DNA of 64,000 bases from Paenibacillus sp. FSL R7-0204 (GCF_038002225.1 NZ_JBBOCA010000001.1:2046001-2110000); one strand, 5' to 3'. Counted from the stretch's first letter, positions 36,589 through 46,296 are shown. Numbers and translations: made by a program. The notes: generated from the sequence alone by a model not told the origin.

Positions 36589-38196
36589 ATGAACCCATTG
36601 ACCCTGTGTGTAATGGATGATATTCAGACTGTCGTCAAAGGAATTGCTTCAACGATCCCGTGGGCGGATCATGGAATCGAGGTGGCGGGGACCGCCGGCA
36701 ACGGTGAGCAGGGCTGGGAACTGCTGCTGGAGAAGGACCCCGACATCGTTATCAGCGATATCCGTATGCCGAAGCTCAGCGGACTTGAGCTCATGAAAAG
36801 AGCTGCCGAAGCGAAGCTGCGCGCCAAATTTATATTCATCAGCGGGTATTCGGATTTCAGCTATGCTCAGGAGGCGATCAAGCTGGGCGCGTCCAACTAT
36901 CTGCTGAAGCCGTTCACCCAGCCGGAGATTGTGGACGCTGTGCTGAAGGTGAAGCAGACTATTGAAGAAGAGCGGGCGAGAGCAGAGCAGATACAGCAAA
37001 TGGAGCAGAAGATGGTAGCCAGCCGTTCCCAGCTCCGCCAGGATTATCTCACAGCCCTGCTGCGCCAGGAGACCAATATCAGCCTGTGTGACAGCCGCTG
37101 GAAGGAGCTGGGCATCGACCTGGATGCCGGCAATCTGCTGGTGATGGCTATTGAGCTGGACTGTTATACCGAATACGGGTACACCCTGCATCTGGATGAC
37201 AGTGAAATCATTCCCTTTGCGATCAAGAACATATTGGAAGAGACACTGAGAATGCACACACGCGGAGTTGTACTGCGCGAGAGCAGACAGCGTCTGGCTG
37301 CGATCTTTAGTCCGCCGGACGCTATGGATACGTTGGAGCTGCTGGAGCTGTGCCGTGAGAATGTGGAGAAATACAGCAAGAATACTGTTTCGATCGGCCT
37401 TGGCACAGCGGCACGGGGACCGCGTGAGATCCGGGCTTCTTTCGTGCATGCGGCCAAAGCGCTGGCCTATCGCTTTTACAGTGAGGGGAACTGTATCTTC
37501 CGCTTCACGGAGCTTGACCCGGAGAACCGCGCAGCCCCGGACTATCCTGAGGAGAAGGTGAAGGAGCTGCTGTACGCGCTCAAATCCGGCAATGAAGAAG
37601 GCTGTCATGAGATCATCGGCGAGATCTTCCGGCAGTGGACCCTCTCCGGCAGATATCCTGATCCGCTGTCGATGGTCCGTCTGTTGTCCGGGCTGACCTT
37701 CGCTATGTACCGGGCATTCTGTGATGAAATCACGGAGGAGGAGCGCATACAGCTGGAGGCTGACCTGACGGCGCTGGAGGAGAACCGTTCTTTAACCTTT
37801 GGCGGCTGGAAAAGCTATATCAATCATTTCGCCAGCATGGGCTGTGAATTCGTCGATAGCAAGCAGTTCCGCGATGTAACACAGTCCATTAACCGGGCCA
37901 GAGAATATATCCGGCTGCATCTGGAGGAGAATCTGACCCTGAACAGCTGCGCGCAGGCCGTCCATCTGAGCCCGAGCTATTTCGCAGGCGCCTTCAAGAA
38001 GGAGACCGGCATGACGCTGATTCAGTATATTACCAAGCTGCGGATGGAGCGGGCGAAGGAGCTGCTGATTGCCGGGGCGCAGGTGCAGGAGATTTCCCTG
38101 ATGCTCGGCTATGAGGACCGCCCTTATTTCAGCGGCCTGTTCAAAAAATACTGCGGACTTACGCCCACAGCGTTCCGGCAGAAATACCTGAAATAA
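36589..38196 (+). CDS. YesN-type response regulator with AraC DNA-binding domain
   Basis: 535 residues. The receiver domain has the acidic pair Asp10/Asp11, phospho-acceptor Asp57 (VISDIRMPK) and Lys107 (YLLKPF). A variable central region (about 130-420) leads to a C-terminal AraC-type double helix-turn-helix (about 435-535; LNSCAQAVHLSPSYFAGAFK and EISLMLGYEDRPYFSGLFKK). It is expected to activate the binding-protein gene downstream when phosphorylated by the adjacent kinase. Confidence 0.94.
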   Translation: MNPLTLCVMDDIQTVVKGIASTIPWADHGIEVAGTAGNGEQGWELLLEKDPDIVISDIRMPKLSGLELMKRAAEAKLRAKFIFISGYSDFSYAQEAIKLGASNYLLKPFTQPEIVDAVLKVKQTIEEERARAEQIQQMEQKMVASRSQLRQDYLTALLRQETNISLCDSRWKELGIDLDAGNLLVMAIELDCYTEYGYTLHLDDSEIIPFAIKNILEETLRMHTRGVVLRESRQRLAAIFSPPDAMDTLELLELCRENVEKYSKNTVSIGLGTAARGPREIRASFVHAAKALAYRFYSEGNCIFRFTELDPENRAAPDYPEEKVKELLYALKSGNEEGCHEIIGEIFRQWTLSGRYPDPLSMVRLLSGLTFAMYRAFCDEITEEERIQLEADLTALEENRSLTFGGWKSYINHFASMGCEFVDSKQFRDVTQSINRAREYIRLHLEENLTLNSCAQAVHLSPSYFAGAFKKETGMTLIQYITKLRMERAKELLIAGAQVQEISLMLGYEDRPYFSGLFKKYCGLTPTAFRQKYLK

Positions 38197-38263
38197 GCAG
38201 GAACTGAAGGAACAGGGACAAGCATTTTTCCCCCCTTACAAAGTTAGAATGTCCCTCACCCCA

Positions 38264-38291
38264 CTGAAAGCGGAACCATTATGATTATGTT
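38264..38291 (+). promoter_or_regulatory. Possible promoter of the binding-protein gene
   Basis: CTGAAA (38264-38269), 16 bp, TATGTT (38286-38291). Weak match to sigma-A consensus, as expected for an activator-dependent promoter in the 145-base gap after the regulator gene. No YesN operator could be defined. Confidence 0.35.
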
Positions 38292-38341
38292 AACAGATAG
38301 CCGATTGCAGGCTGTCAGGACAAGCACAAGGGGGCATAACG

Positions 38342-39760
38342 ATGGATAAAAAATGGGTTGTTGCAACAATGAGTACAGTGCTGGCACTAAGTCTGGCCGG
38401 CTGCGCTGCCGACAGCAATAAGGAGCCCGCGGCAAGTAACAGCAAACCGGCGGACGTCAAGGGAGACAACGGGGCAGCAAGCGGCGGCAAAACCAAAATC
38501 CTCTACTGGACACCCGACCGTCACGACGCCGATTTCATGAAATCAAAGATTGATGAGTTCAACAAGACGAACAAGGATAACATCGAAGTGGAAATGACCG
38601 TGATGGGGGATAATTATCCGCAGGCGGTAGATATCGCTTTTGCCAGTAAACAGGCTCCTGATGTGCTTCAGATTAACGACTTCCAGACCTATTATAAAAA
38701 AGGCTACATGGCCCCGATCAATGACTATATGAGCAGCGAGATGAAGGAGACCTTCAAGGATAGCCTGCTGGAGAACAAGAACACCGTGGACGGCAAGACC
38801 TATACCCTGCCCAACACCGGACAGATCTGGAGACTGATCTATAATAAAGATATCTTCAAGCAAGCGGGCATTGAGAATCCGCCGAAAACACTGGATGAGA
38901 TGGTTGCTGCCGCCAAAAAGATTACCGAAACCGGCAAAAAGGACGGCGTATACGGCTTCGCCAGCCCGTTCAAGAGCTCCAGCGGCTTCTGGCGTGCATC
39001 CAATACCGTAGCAGGCGCGAGCAACAATACCGGCATTGACGGCTACAATTACAAGACCGGCCAATTCGACTTCAGCATGTACAAGGATATTGCACTGGCC
39101 CTGCGTCAGATGAACGAAGACGGCAGCATGCTGCCGGGCGTAGAGAGCCTGGATATCGATCCGCTGCGTGCGCAGTTCGCCCAAGGCAAAATCGGCATGT
39201 ACATTAACCACTCCGCAGAGCCCGGCGTCTACAAAGACCAGTTCCCGACTACCGCCAATTGGGCTGCCGTTGCTGTACCGACTACAGACGGAACGATTAA
39301 GGGCGCATCGCAGATCATCGGCGGCTCCTACATCGGCATCAGCGCGGACAGCACGCACAAGGAAGCAGCGTGGAAGTTCATGGAGTATGTGTACAGCGAC
39401 AGCCTGCAGAGCGAATATTATGAAAAAGGCTACGGCATCTCCCTGATCCCTACAGTCATCAGCTCCGGCAAAAAACCAAGCATTCCCGGCATTGAAGGCT
39501 TCCTGCCGAAGCGTTATGACGCGATTTACCCGGCGAACCCGCTTACCATTACAGAAGGGTCACTGGAGGGCAGCAAATGGAGCGATGCTTTCTCCGTCTT
39601 CGTCTTCACTGGTGGAGATGTGGACAGCATTATCAAGGATCTGGACACCCGGTATAATGCTTCACTAGAGAAAGCAAGAGCCTCCGGCGCAACGGATATT
39701 GTAGCCGATCCAAGCTTTGACGCATCGAAGCTGCAGGGTAAATTATCCACCGAAGAATAA
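38342..39760 (+). CDS. Extracellular sugar-binding lipoprotein (SBP family 1)
   Basis: 472-residue substrate-binding protein of the CUT1 ABC importer. The lipobox LSLAGC places the lipid-modified Cys at residue 21; a Ser/Lys/Gly-rich tether follows, then a two-lobe SBP_bac_1 fold (TKILYWTPDRHDADFMKSKI onward). AGGGGG lies before the ATG. Downstream of the YesM/YesN genes that likely control it. The ligand is inferred to be a uronic-acid oligosaccharide from the two following genes, not from the binding protein itself. Confidence 0.92.
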   Translation: MDKKWVVATMSTVLALSLAGCAADSNKEPAASNSKPADVKGDNGAASGGKTKILYWTPDRHDADFMKSKIDEFNKTNKDNIEVEMTVMGDNYPQAVDIAFASKQAPDVLQINDFQTYYKKGYMAPINDYMSSEMKETFKDSLLENKNTVDGKTYTLPNTGQIWRLIYNKDIFKQAGIENPPKTLDEMVAAAKKITETGKKDGVYGFASPFKSSSGFWRASNTVAGASNNTGIDGYNYKTGQFDFSMYKDIALALRQMNEDGSMLPGVESLDIDPLRAQFAQGKIGMYINHSAEPGVYKDQFPTTANWAAVAVPTTDGTIKGASQIIGGSYIGISADSTHKEAAWKFMEYVYSDSLQSEYYEKGYGISLIPTVISSGKKPSIPGIEGFLPKRYDAIYPANPLTITEGSLEGSKWSDAFSVFVFTGGDVDSIIKDLDTRYNASLEKARASGATDIVADPSFDASKLQGKLSTEE

Positions 39761-39778
39761 GAGGTAAGGTTCAGGCGG

Positions 39779-39812
39779 GCGGCCGATGCTTGATCGATTC
39801 GGCCGCTTTCTT
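39779..39812 (+). terminator. Attenuator hairpin between the binding-protein gene and the cupin gene
   Basis: GCGGCCGA (39779-39786) and TCGGCCGC (39799-39806) are perfect complements, followed by TTTCTTGT. Partial termination here would make the binding protein more abundant than the enzymes. Confidence 0.65.
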
Positions 39813-39838
39813 GTCTAATAGAGAGGAGCAGACCCGAA

Positions 39839-40174
39839 ATGATTATAGAGAATAGAGAAGCCGCAAAGACGGTTCTGAATGAGAGCACTTCCCGCACCCT
39901 GCTTGCAAAGGGGGGCTCGATGATGATGGTGGAGGTTACCTTCGCCAAAGGCGGCATCGGAGAGGTTCATTCCCATGATGCGCATGAGCAGATCAGCTAT
40001 ATTGTGAAGGGCAGCTTTGAGGTCAAGGTCGGGGAGGAGACGCGTATTCTGAAGGCGGGCGACAGCTTCTATGCCGGCTATAATATTCCGCATGGTGTGA
40101 AGGCGCTGGAGGATTCCGTGATTCTGGATGTGTTCAATCCGTTCCGTGAGGATTTTTTGGAGAAGCAGGAATGA
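39839..40174 (+). CDS. KdgF-like cupin
   Basis: 111-residue single cupin. The metal-binding motif is HSHDAHEQISY...E with the second His in YNIPHGVKAL, and the C-terminus LDVFNPFREDFLE is the KdgF signature. KdgF opens the unsaturated ring of uronates released by pectin or alginate lyases to give the linear keto sugar. GAGGAG at 39822 precedes the ATG. Its last four bases overlap the lyase gene, so the two are translated together, which supports a shared pathway. Confidence 0.85.
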   Translation: MIIENREAAKTVLNESTSRTLLAKGGSMMMVEVTFAKGGIGEVHSHDAHEQISYIVKGSFEVKVGEETRILKAGDSFYAGYNIPHGVKALEDSVILDVFNPFREDFLEKQE

Positions 40175-42159
40175 AGGATTATTACCTGAGTGCATCTGAG
40201 CTCCGCAGTGCTGCCGCTTATTATGCCCGCCAATTCCCCATCGAGGCTCAGAACTCAATACAGATTGCTGAGCATGCCGTGGACAATGAATTCATTGTTC
40301 CTTATACCGGCGATCTGAGCCGCTGGATTCCGCTGGGCAGGCCGGTGGCGGACTGGCTGCATAATCCTACGAACGATCCCGAATTCACCTGGGGCATTAA
40401 CCGCCACTGGCATATGCTGGATCTGGGCAAGGGCTATCTGATGAATGGCAAGCCGGAATACGTTACGGCCTTTATCCAGCATTTCCGCAGCTGGCGCGAG
40501 CAGAACCCGATTCCTGTGATCCCGTCGTATGAGGAAGCGGTGTTTTTCCAGAAGCTGGGTCCTTGGCGTCTGCTGGAGACCGGCCTGCGCGTGCAGTCCT
40601 GGATCTCTGCTTACAAATATATGGAGGACAGCCCGCTGCTGGACGAGAGCTTCCGGGGCGAGCTGCTGGAGGGGCTAGCGGAGCATGCTGAATTCCTGAC
40701 CCAATACCTCGGCAGCACGGAGATTAATCATGCCATTATGCATATGCAAGGCCTCTACATGATTGCTGTCTTCCATCACGGGCATCCGCGTGCACCGTAT
40801 TGGCGGCAGCTGGCCGGGGAGCGTCTGGAGCTGTGCCTCTTGCATCAGGTCGGGCTGGAAGGGATTCAGATTGAGCTGACCACCCATTATCATGATGCGG
40901 CCATTGAGATGTTCGGGACGCCTTATCTGCTGGGCGCGTTATGCGGTCACCCGTTCTCTGCCTGGTACGGCGGACAGCTCCGCAAGATGGCCGCGTTCAC
41001 CGAAGCGCTGGTCCGCCCGGATCACCAGTCCACCGGGATCGGAGATTCCGACTGGATCAGCAGCGGCAGGCAGCGGCTGACGCTGCTGGGTGCTATTCTG
41101 AAGGATGATGCGCTGATTGGACGCGGTACAAGGAGCGCGGAATGTCTCTGGCTGCTGGGAGCCGAGGCATATGAGCGGTGTGTGCAGCTTCAGGCGGAGT
41201 CTGCGCCTTCGGTGAGCAGCGTGGCTTTTGTGCAGACCGGATATTATGTGATGCGGGACCCGCAGCAGTATCTGTTCTTCGATGCCGCAGAGATGGGCGG
41301 AGCGCACGGCCATGCGGATGCGCTGAATCTGGAGTGGATGTGGAATGGGCAATTGCTCTTCACGGATACCGGCCGTTACACGTACGAGGAAGGGAAATGG
41401 CGCCGTTATTTCAAAAGTACCCGCGCGCACAACACCATCACCGTAGACGGGTTGGATCAGACGCCGTATATCTCGACCCAGCAATGGGGCGAGCCTGTGG
41501 CTAAGGCCAGCACCTTCCGCTGGGAGAGCAACAGCCGTTACCACTTCATCGATGCGGCTCATGACGGATACATCCGTCTTCCCGGTCCGGTAATGCACCG
41601 GCGCTGGGTGCTGCTGGGCGTGGAGGTGCCGCTGCTGCTGATTGCCGACTGGCTGGAGGCGGATGGCGAGCATGAGCTGGAGCAGCGGTTCCATCTGCAC
41701 CCGGAAGCGGTGCTGGAGCTGTCTTGCGAAGCCGGAGCGGCTGGAGAGGCTGGAGAGGCAGTGAGCGGAGCCGGAGAACCCGAAGCCGGAGCTGCACAGC
41801 CTACAGCAACCGTGGTCTATCCCGGCTCTACAGTGAAGCTGAATATGAGCTGGATGACCAGCGGTCTGAAGGATGAGCAGTTCACGGTGGGTAAGGAGCA
41901 GGGCTGGGTATCGGAAGTATACGGCTCTAAATCGGAGATTCCGGTAGTAGAGGGCCGGGCGGCTTGGGCCGGCAAGGCTGGAATTCTGACGCTGTGCCTG
42001 CCCGAAGATGCAGCGGACGGCAGCGGTCCGCTGCACGTGAGCACCTGTGTGGTGGATGCGGAGCGGCGGCGGGTCGAGCTGTCCTATGTATACGGAGAAG
42101 CGATCGGCACAATTGTAATCGGAACAGACACCCTAGGCTGGACGGAGCGGAAGGAATAA
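40171..42159 (+). CDS. Heparinase II/III-family polysaccharide lyase
   Basis: 662 residues and no signal peptide, so it is probably cytoplasmic and acts on imported oligosaccharides. The alpha-toroid domain fills about 1-340 (WGINRHWHMLDLGKGYLMNG; EINHAIMHMQGLYMIAVF), followed by the heparinase II/III beta-sandwich with GGAHGHADALNLEW and DTGRYTYEEGKWRRYFKST. His and Tyr residues are placed as in catalytic sites of the clan. A 25-residue Ala/Gly/Glu insert lies near 525-545. It cleaves uronic-acid glycosidic bonds by beta-elimination; the exact substrate (heparinoid, alginate, glucuronan or other) cannot be read. Confidence 0.87.
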   Translation: MKDYYLSASELRSAAAYYARQFPIEAQNSIQIAEHAVDNEFIVPYTGDLSRWIPLGRPVADWLHNPTNDPEFTWGINRHWHMLDLGKGYLMNGKPEYVTAFIQHFRSWREQNPIPVIPSYEEAVFFQKLGPWRLLETGLRVQSWISAYKYMEDSPLLDESFRGELLEGLAEHAEFLTQYLGSTEINHAIMHMQGLYMIAVFHHGHPRAPYWRQLAGERLELCLLHQVGLEGIQIELTTHYHDAAIEMFGTPYLLGALCGHPFSAWYGGQLRKMAAFTEALVRPDHQSTGIGDSDWISSGRQRLTLLGAILKDDALIGRGTRSAECLWLLGAEAYERCVQLQAESAPSVSSVAFVQTGYYVMRDPQQYLFFDAAEMGGAHGHADALNLEWMWNGQLLFTDTGRYTYEEGKWRRYFKSTRAHNTITVDGLDQTPYISTQQWGEPVAKASTFRWESNSRYHFIDAAHDGYIRLPGPVMHRRWVLLGVEVPLLLIADWLEADGEHELEQRFHLHPEAVLELSCEAGAAGEAGEAVSGAGEPEAGAAQPTATVVYPGSTVKLNMSWMTSGLKDEQFTVGKEQGWVSEVYGSKSEIPVVEGRAAWAGKAGILTLCLPEDAADGSGPLHVSTCVVDAERRRVELSYVYGEAIGTIVIGTDTLGWTERKE

Positions 42160-42204
42160 GCATGTTGTGCTGGAAGTTATTAAAGATCAAGGATATTAGC
42201 AGAT

Positions 42205-42250
42205 AAGACTTCTCCGCTGGCCGTTTTCCGGCTGCGGGGAGTCTTATTTC
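42205..42250 (+). terminator. Terminator of the uronate locus
   Basis: AAGACTTCTCCGC (42205-42217) pairs with GCGGGGAGTCTT (42234-42245), followed by ATTTCTATT. Confidence 0.7.
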
Positions 42251-42301
42251 TATTGGAGAATTTTTGGGTTTCATTGCAAAGTAGATTGCGATAGGCTTAA
42301 A

Positions 42302-42478
42302 TGCACTTTGTACAACTAAAACATCCGATGTCTAATCGATTACCTGTTTAGGTGTATTTCGTACATTAAAATATTTACGTATTGCCGGTTCTAGCCTCTT
42401 TGGGCAGATTTAGTTGCACAGACTACAGCTATACCAGAAAAGTATGCTTTTTCGCTGCTTTTAAGTGTACAATTATCC
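42302..42478. repeat. Four-module palindromic element B (177 bp)
   Basis: Modules: TGCACTTTGTACA (42302, then ACTAAAA), TGTATTTCGTACA (42353, then TTAAAA), TGCACAGACTACA (42415, after TTTAGT) and a degenerate TGTACAATTATCC (42466, after TTTTAAG). Offsets 0/51/113/164 equal those of element A although the spacers differ. The remaining DNA to addB (42479-42735) holds a hairpin and the addB leader, with no gene. Confidence 0.75.
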
Positions 42479-42552
42479 CTGTCTTGTCCTTCACTTGGGA
42501 GGAGTTGCAGCAGTAACTGTTAGACTTGAGACCTAATTTACATGATTTGTTC

Positions 42553-42600
42553 AGACTCTTCCGCCCGCCGTTTGCGCGGCTCCGGGAGAGTCTTCTTTAT
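42553..42600 (+). terminator. Terminator-like hairpin upstream of addB
   Basis: AGACTCTTCCG (42553-42563) pairs with CGGGAGAGTCT (42583-42593), followed by TCTTTATTTC. No gene precedes it directly, so it could be a leader attenuator of addB or end a short transcript. A possible -10 box TATACT for addB lies at 42658-42663. Confidence 0.5.
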
Positions 42601-42735
42601 TTCTGCATTTGCAAACAATGGCAAACGTACGTTCTGGAGCGTGCGGTGGAGGTATGCTATACTATTGTGACGAGAAGTTTCATAGATTCTGGTATTGCAT
42701 TAGGTGCCAGGGTTCAACGGAAGGAGTCTGCTGAA

Positions 42736-45700
42736 ATGACGGTTAACTTCATCATCGGCCGCTCGGGCAGCGGCAAGACGACTACAATATGGGAGCGGGT
42801 ATCCTCCAGGCTGAAGGAAGAGCCGCTTGGGCCCCCAATCATTATACTTGTTCCCGAGCAGGGATCGTTCGGAGCGGAACGGGGACTGCTGGCTGCGGGC
42901 GGCGTGAAGGGAAGTCTGCGCGCCCAGACGCTCAGCTTCTCGCGGCTTGCCTACCGGGTGAAGCAGGAGACCGGCGGCAGCGCAAGTCTGCCTATCAGTG
43001 AAGAAGGCAAGAAGATGCTGATCTACAAGATTATCAGCAAGCGCAAGGAGGAGCTGAAGCTGTTCGGGGCTTCCTCGGACCGGCCGGGATTTGTGGAGCG
43101 GCTCAGCAGTCTGCACACGGAGCTTAAGCGCTGCTGTCTTGGCCCCGGAGACCTGGAGGAGCAGATCGGCAGAATGCGGGATGCCACGCTGGGCAGCCCT
43201 ATTCTGGCCGGGAAGCTGGATGATCTGCATCTCGTCTTCAGTGAGCTGGACCAGGAGATGTCACAGCTCTATATAGATGAAGAGGACAGACTGGCCGAAC
43301 TGGCTGAGCATATTGCGGAATCTGCCTATATCCGCGGCGCCGAGATCTGGGTGGACGGCTTCCACGGCTTCAGCAACCAGGAATTTATCGTCTTGCGTGA
43401 GCTGATGCAGTACGCGGACACAATGACCATTGCGCTCACACTGGACCGGATCTATCCGCCGGGCGTTGCCCTGCATGAGCTGGAGTTGTTCCATCCGGCG
43501 GCGGTTACTTATATTAAGCTGCGGGGAATGGCGGAGGAGATGGGACTTACCGTATGGGATGAGCTGCTGGCTCCGCCCGTCCTGCCAAGGTTCAAGGACG
43601 CTCCCGTACTCGCCCATCTGGAGCGCGGATTACAGCGCCGGCATCCCTGGACAGGACCGGCTGAACAGGTGAAGGAAGCCATCAGCATCCGGGCTGCAGC
43701 TTCACGCCGCACCGAGGTGGAGGGTGTGCTGCGTGAGATGCAGGCCCTGGCCAGAGAAACGGGAGCCAAATATGGGGAAATGGCGGTATTCATGCGCAAC
43801 ATGGCCGATTATGAGCCGCTCATCGCCCCGTTATTTCAGGACTTCGGCGTTCCGTTCTTCCTGGACCAGAAGCTCAGTGAGCTTCATCATCCGCTGGTGG
43901 AATTCATCCGCTCGGCCCTGGATGTCGTCCGGCGCCGCTGGCGTTATGAAGATGTGTTCCGCTGCGTGAAGACAGAGCTGCTGCTGCCGCTGGATGGAAG
44001 CATTACCCGCGCTCATATGGATGAGCTGGAGAACTACGTGCTGGCCTGCGGAATTCACGGCTCCCGCTGGACGAACGGGCGCTCCTGGAAGGGGATTCCG
44101 CGCCTCTCGCTGGAGGGCAGTGAAGCTGTTGATGAAGCGATGCTGGCAAGGATGGAGGCCTGCCGGAAGGCGGTCACCGAACCGCTGCAGGCATTTGAGC
44201 AGAGAATCAAAGCCAGCCGCAGCGGTCTGGAGCTATGCCGGGCGGTATATCTGCTGCTGGAGGATACGGAAGCGGCTCGCAAGCTCGAAGGGATGGGAGC
44301 GGAATCTCTGAAGCAAGGCCGTCCGGAAGCCACCCGGGAGCATAACCAGCTCTGGGGCGCTGTTCTGGGTCTGCTGGATCAGATTGCCGAGATGATGGGC
44401 AAGGAACGGATAGAATTCAGCCTGTTCGCCGGGGTGCTGGAGACCGGGCTGGCTGAGCTTAAAATGGGGCTCGTCCCGCCCGCACTTGACCAGGTGCTGG
44501 TAGGAACGATGGACCGTACCCGGGTGTCGGGAGTGAAGTACGCCTTCCTGCTCGGTTTCAACGAAGGAGTGGTTCCGGCGCAGTTCAAGGAAGACGGCAT
44601 TCTCTCCGAAGGGGAGCGCCTCCTGCTGGAGAAGTCCGGTATGGAGCTTGCGCCTGGCTCATCCCGGAAGCTGCTGGATGAACGTTTCCTGATCTACAAT
44701 GCGCTTACAACGGCCAGCAGGAAGCTGTGGATCAGCTATGCTGCAGCTGACGACGAGGGGAAGGCGCTGCTGCCCTCGGAGGTCATCCGCCAGCTACAGG
44801 GAATGTTCCCGCAGCAGTTAGATGAACAATTCCTCTCCGGCTTCCCGCAGAGCGGTAATGATGACGACGCTGTCCATATGGACTTCATCGGCCATCCTGA
44901 GCAGACACTCCGCATGCTGCTGCTTCAGCTCCGCCAGTGGCGTCAAGGGGTAGAGATACCTGGCATGTGGTGGGAGGTCTATAACTGGTTTGCGGCGGAG
45001 CAGGGCGCCGACAAGCCTGCGGGTGAACAGGCAGCGGAATACCGCCATGCGGATCTGTCTATGAAGCTGAAGCTGGAGCGGCTGCTCGGCTCGCTGTTCT
45101 ACCGCAATGAAGGCATACGGCTGAAGAAGGAGACCAGCCTGCGCCTGTATGGCGGCTCCACGCTGCGCGGCAGCGTGTCACGGATGGAGCGGTTCGTTGC
45201 CTGCTCGTTCTCTCATTTCGCTTCCTACGGGCTGAGGCTGAAGGAGCGCCAGCTCTACAAGCTCCAGGCTCCGGATATCGGGCAGCTCTTCCATGCGGCC
45301 CTTAGTGAGATGGCGAAGCGGCTGCAGGAGCAAGGCCGGAGCTGGGGCAGCATGACTGCGGAGGAGTGCCGCACGGAGGCGGGGAAGACCGTAGACAGGC
45401 TGTCCCCGCTGTTACAGGGAGAGATTCTGATGAGCAGCAAGCGCTACGGCTATATCTCGCGCAAGCTGAAGAATATTGTCGGCCGCGCTTCGGTCATCCT
45501 TGGGGAGCATTCGCGGCGCGGGAGCTTCGAGCCGGTCGGGCTGGAGCTGGATTTTGGTCCCGGACAGGAGTTGCCTCCGCTGAGAATTACACTGCCGAAC
45601 GGCTGTGTCATGGAGGTAGTCGGCCGGATTGACCGCGTGGATAAGGCTGAAGGGGAGCAGGGGATTCTGCTGCGGGTTATCGACTACAAATCAAGCCAGA

Positions 45701-46296
45701 AGGATCTCAAGCTGCATGAGGTCTACTATGGATTGTCACTGCAGATGTTAACGTACCTTGATGTGCTGCTGACCTATTCCGAGCAATGGCTCGGCCAGGA
45801 AGCACTGCCTGCCGGGGCGCTTTATTTCCACGTTCATGATCCGCTTCTGACCTCAGCCAACGGAATGAACCGGGAGCAGGCGGAGCAGGAGCTGATGAAG
45901 CGCTTCAAGATGAAGGGCCTGCTGACCGCTGACCGCGAGGTGGTCTCGCTGATGGATACCACTCTGGACAAAGGGTATTCCTCTATTGTTCCGGTAGCGC
46001 TGAAGAGTGACGGCAGCTTCTACAGCAGCGCCTCTGTAGCTACCCCAGAGCAGTGGGCTCAGCTGCGGTCCTCGGTGCGCAGCACGATCTCTGAGATCGG
46101 GACCAGCATTACGGAGGGGGATGTGGCGATACAGCCTTACCGCATCCAGCAGGAAACAGCCTGTACCTTCTGCTCCTTCCGCCCCGTCTGCCAGTTCGAT
46201 GAAGCGGTGGAGGGCAATAGCTATAACATTCTAAGTAAGCCGGGCAAAGAAGTGATCTGGGATCTGCTGTCCCGCAAAGGAGGAGAGAAGCTGTGA
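42736..46296 (+). CDS. addB: ATP-dependent helicase/deoxyribonuclease subunit B
   Basis: Subunit of the AddAB end-resection complex (RecBCD counterpart), 1186 residues. The N-terminal Walker A is GRSGSGKTT, but the AddB helicase motor is otherwise degenerate; it reads Chi. The nuclease domain has VGRIDRVDKAEG and IDYKSS. The 4Fe-4S staple uses one Cys in FVACSFSHF and three in CTFCSFRPVC. AAGGAG at 42721 supports ATG 42736; the upstream in-frame extension has no ribosome site. Its stop overlaps the GTG of addA. Confidence 0.97.
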   Translation: MTVNFIIGRSGSGKTTTIWERVSSRLKEEPLGPPIIILVPEQGSFGAERGLLAAGGVKGSLRAQTLSFSRLAYRVKQETGGSASLPISEEGKKMLIYKIISKRKEELKLFGASSDRPGFVERLSSLHTELKRCCLGPGDLEEQIGRMRDATLGSPILAGKLDDLHLVFSELDQEMSQLYIDEEDRLAELAEHIAESAYIRGAEIWVDGFHGFSNQEFIVLRELMQYADTMTIALTLDRIYPPGVALHELELFHPAAVTYIKLRGMAEEMGLTVWDELLAPPVLPRFKDAPVLAHLERGLQRRHPWTGPAEQVKEAISIRAAASRRTEVEGVLREMQALARETGAKYGEMAVFMRNMADYEPLIAPLFQDFGVPFFLDQKLSELHHPLVEFIRSALDVVRRRWRYEDVFRCVKTELLLPLDGSITRAHMDELENYVLACGIHGSRWTNGRSWKGIPRLSLEGSEAVDEAMLARMEACRKAVTEPLQAFEQRIKASRSGLELCRAVYLLLEDTEAARKLEGMGAESLKQGRPEATREHNQLWGAVLGLLDQIAEMMGKERIEFSLFAGVLETGLAELKMGLVPPALDQVLVGTMDRTRVSGVKYAFLLGFNEGVVPAQFKEDGILSEGERLLLEKSGMELAPGSSRKLLDERFLIYNALTTASRKLWISYAAADDEGKALLPSEVIRQLQGMFPQQLDEQFLSGFPQSGNDDDAVHMDFIGHPEQTLRMLLLQLRQWRQGVEIPGMWWEVYNWFAAEQGADKPAGEQAAEYRHADLSMKLKLERLLGSLFYRNEGIRLKKETSLRLYGGSTLRGSVSRMERFVACSFSHFASYGLRLKERQLYKLQAPDIGQLFHAALSEMAKRLQEQGRSWGSMTAEECRTEAGKTVDRLSPLLQGEILMSSKRYGYISRKLKNIVGRASVILGEHSRRGSFEPVGLELDFGPGQELPPLRITLPNGCVMEVVGRIDRVDKAEGEQGILLRVIDYKSSQKDLKLHEVYYGLSLQMLTYLDVLLTYSEQWLGQEALPAGALYFHVHDPLLTSANGMNREQAEQELMKRFKMKGLLTADREVVSLMDTTLDKGYSSIVPVALKSDGSFYSSASVATPEQWAQLRSSVRSTISEIGTSITEGDVAIQPYRIQQETACTFCSFRPVCQFDEAVEGNSYNILSKPGKEVIWDLLSRKGGEKL

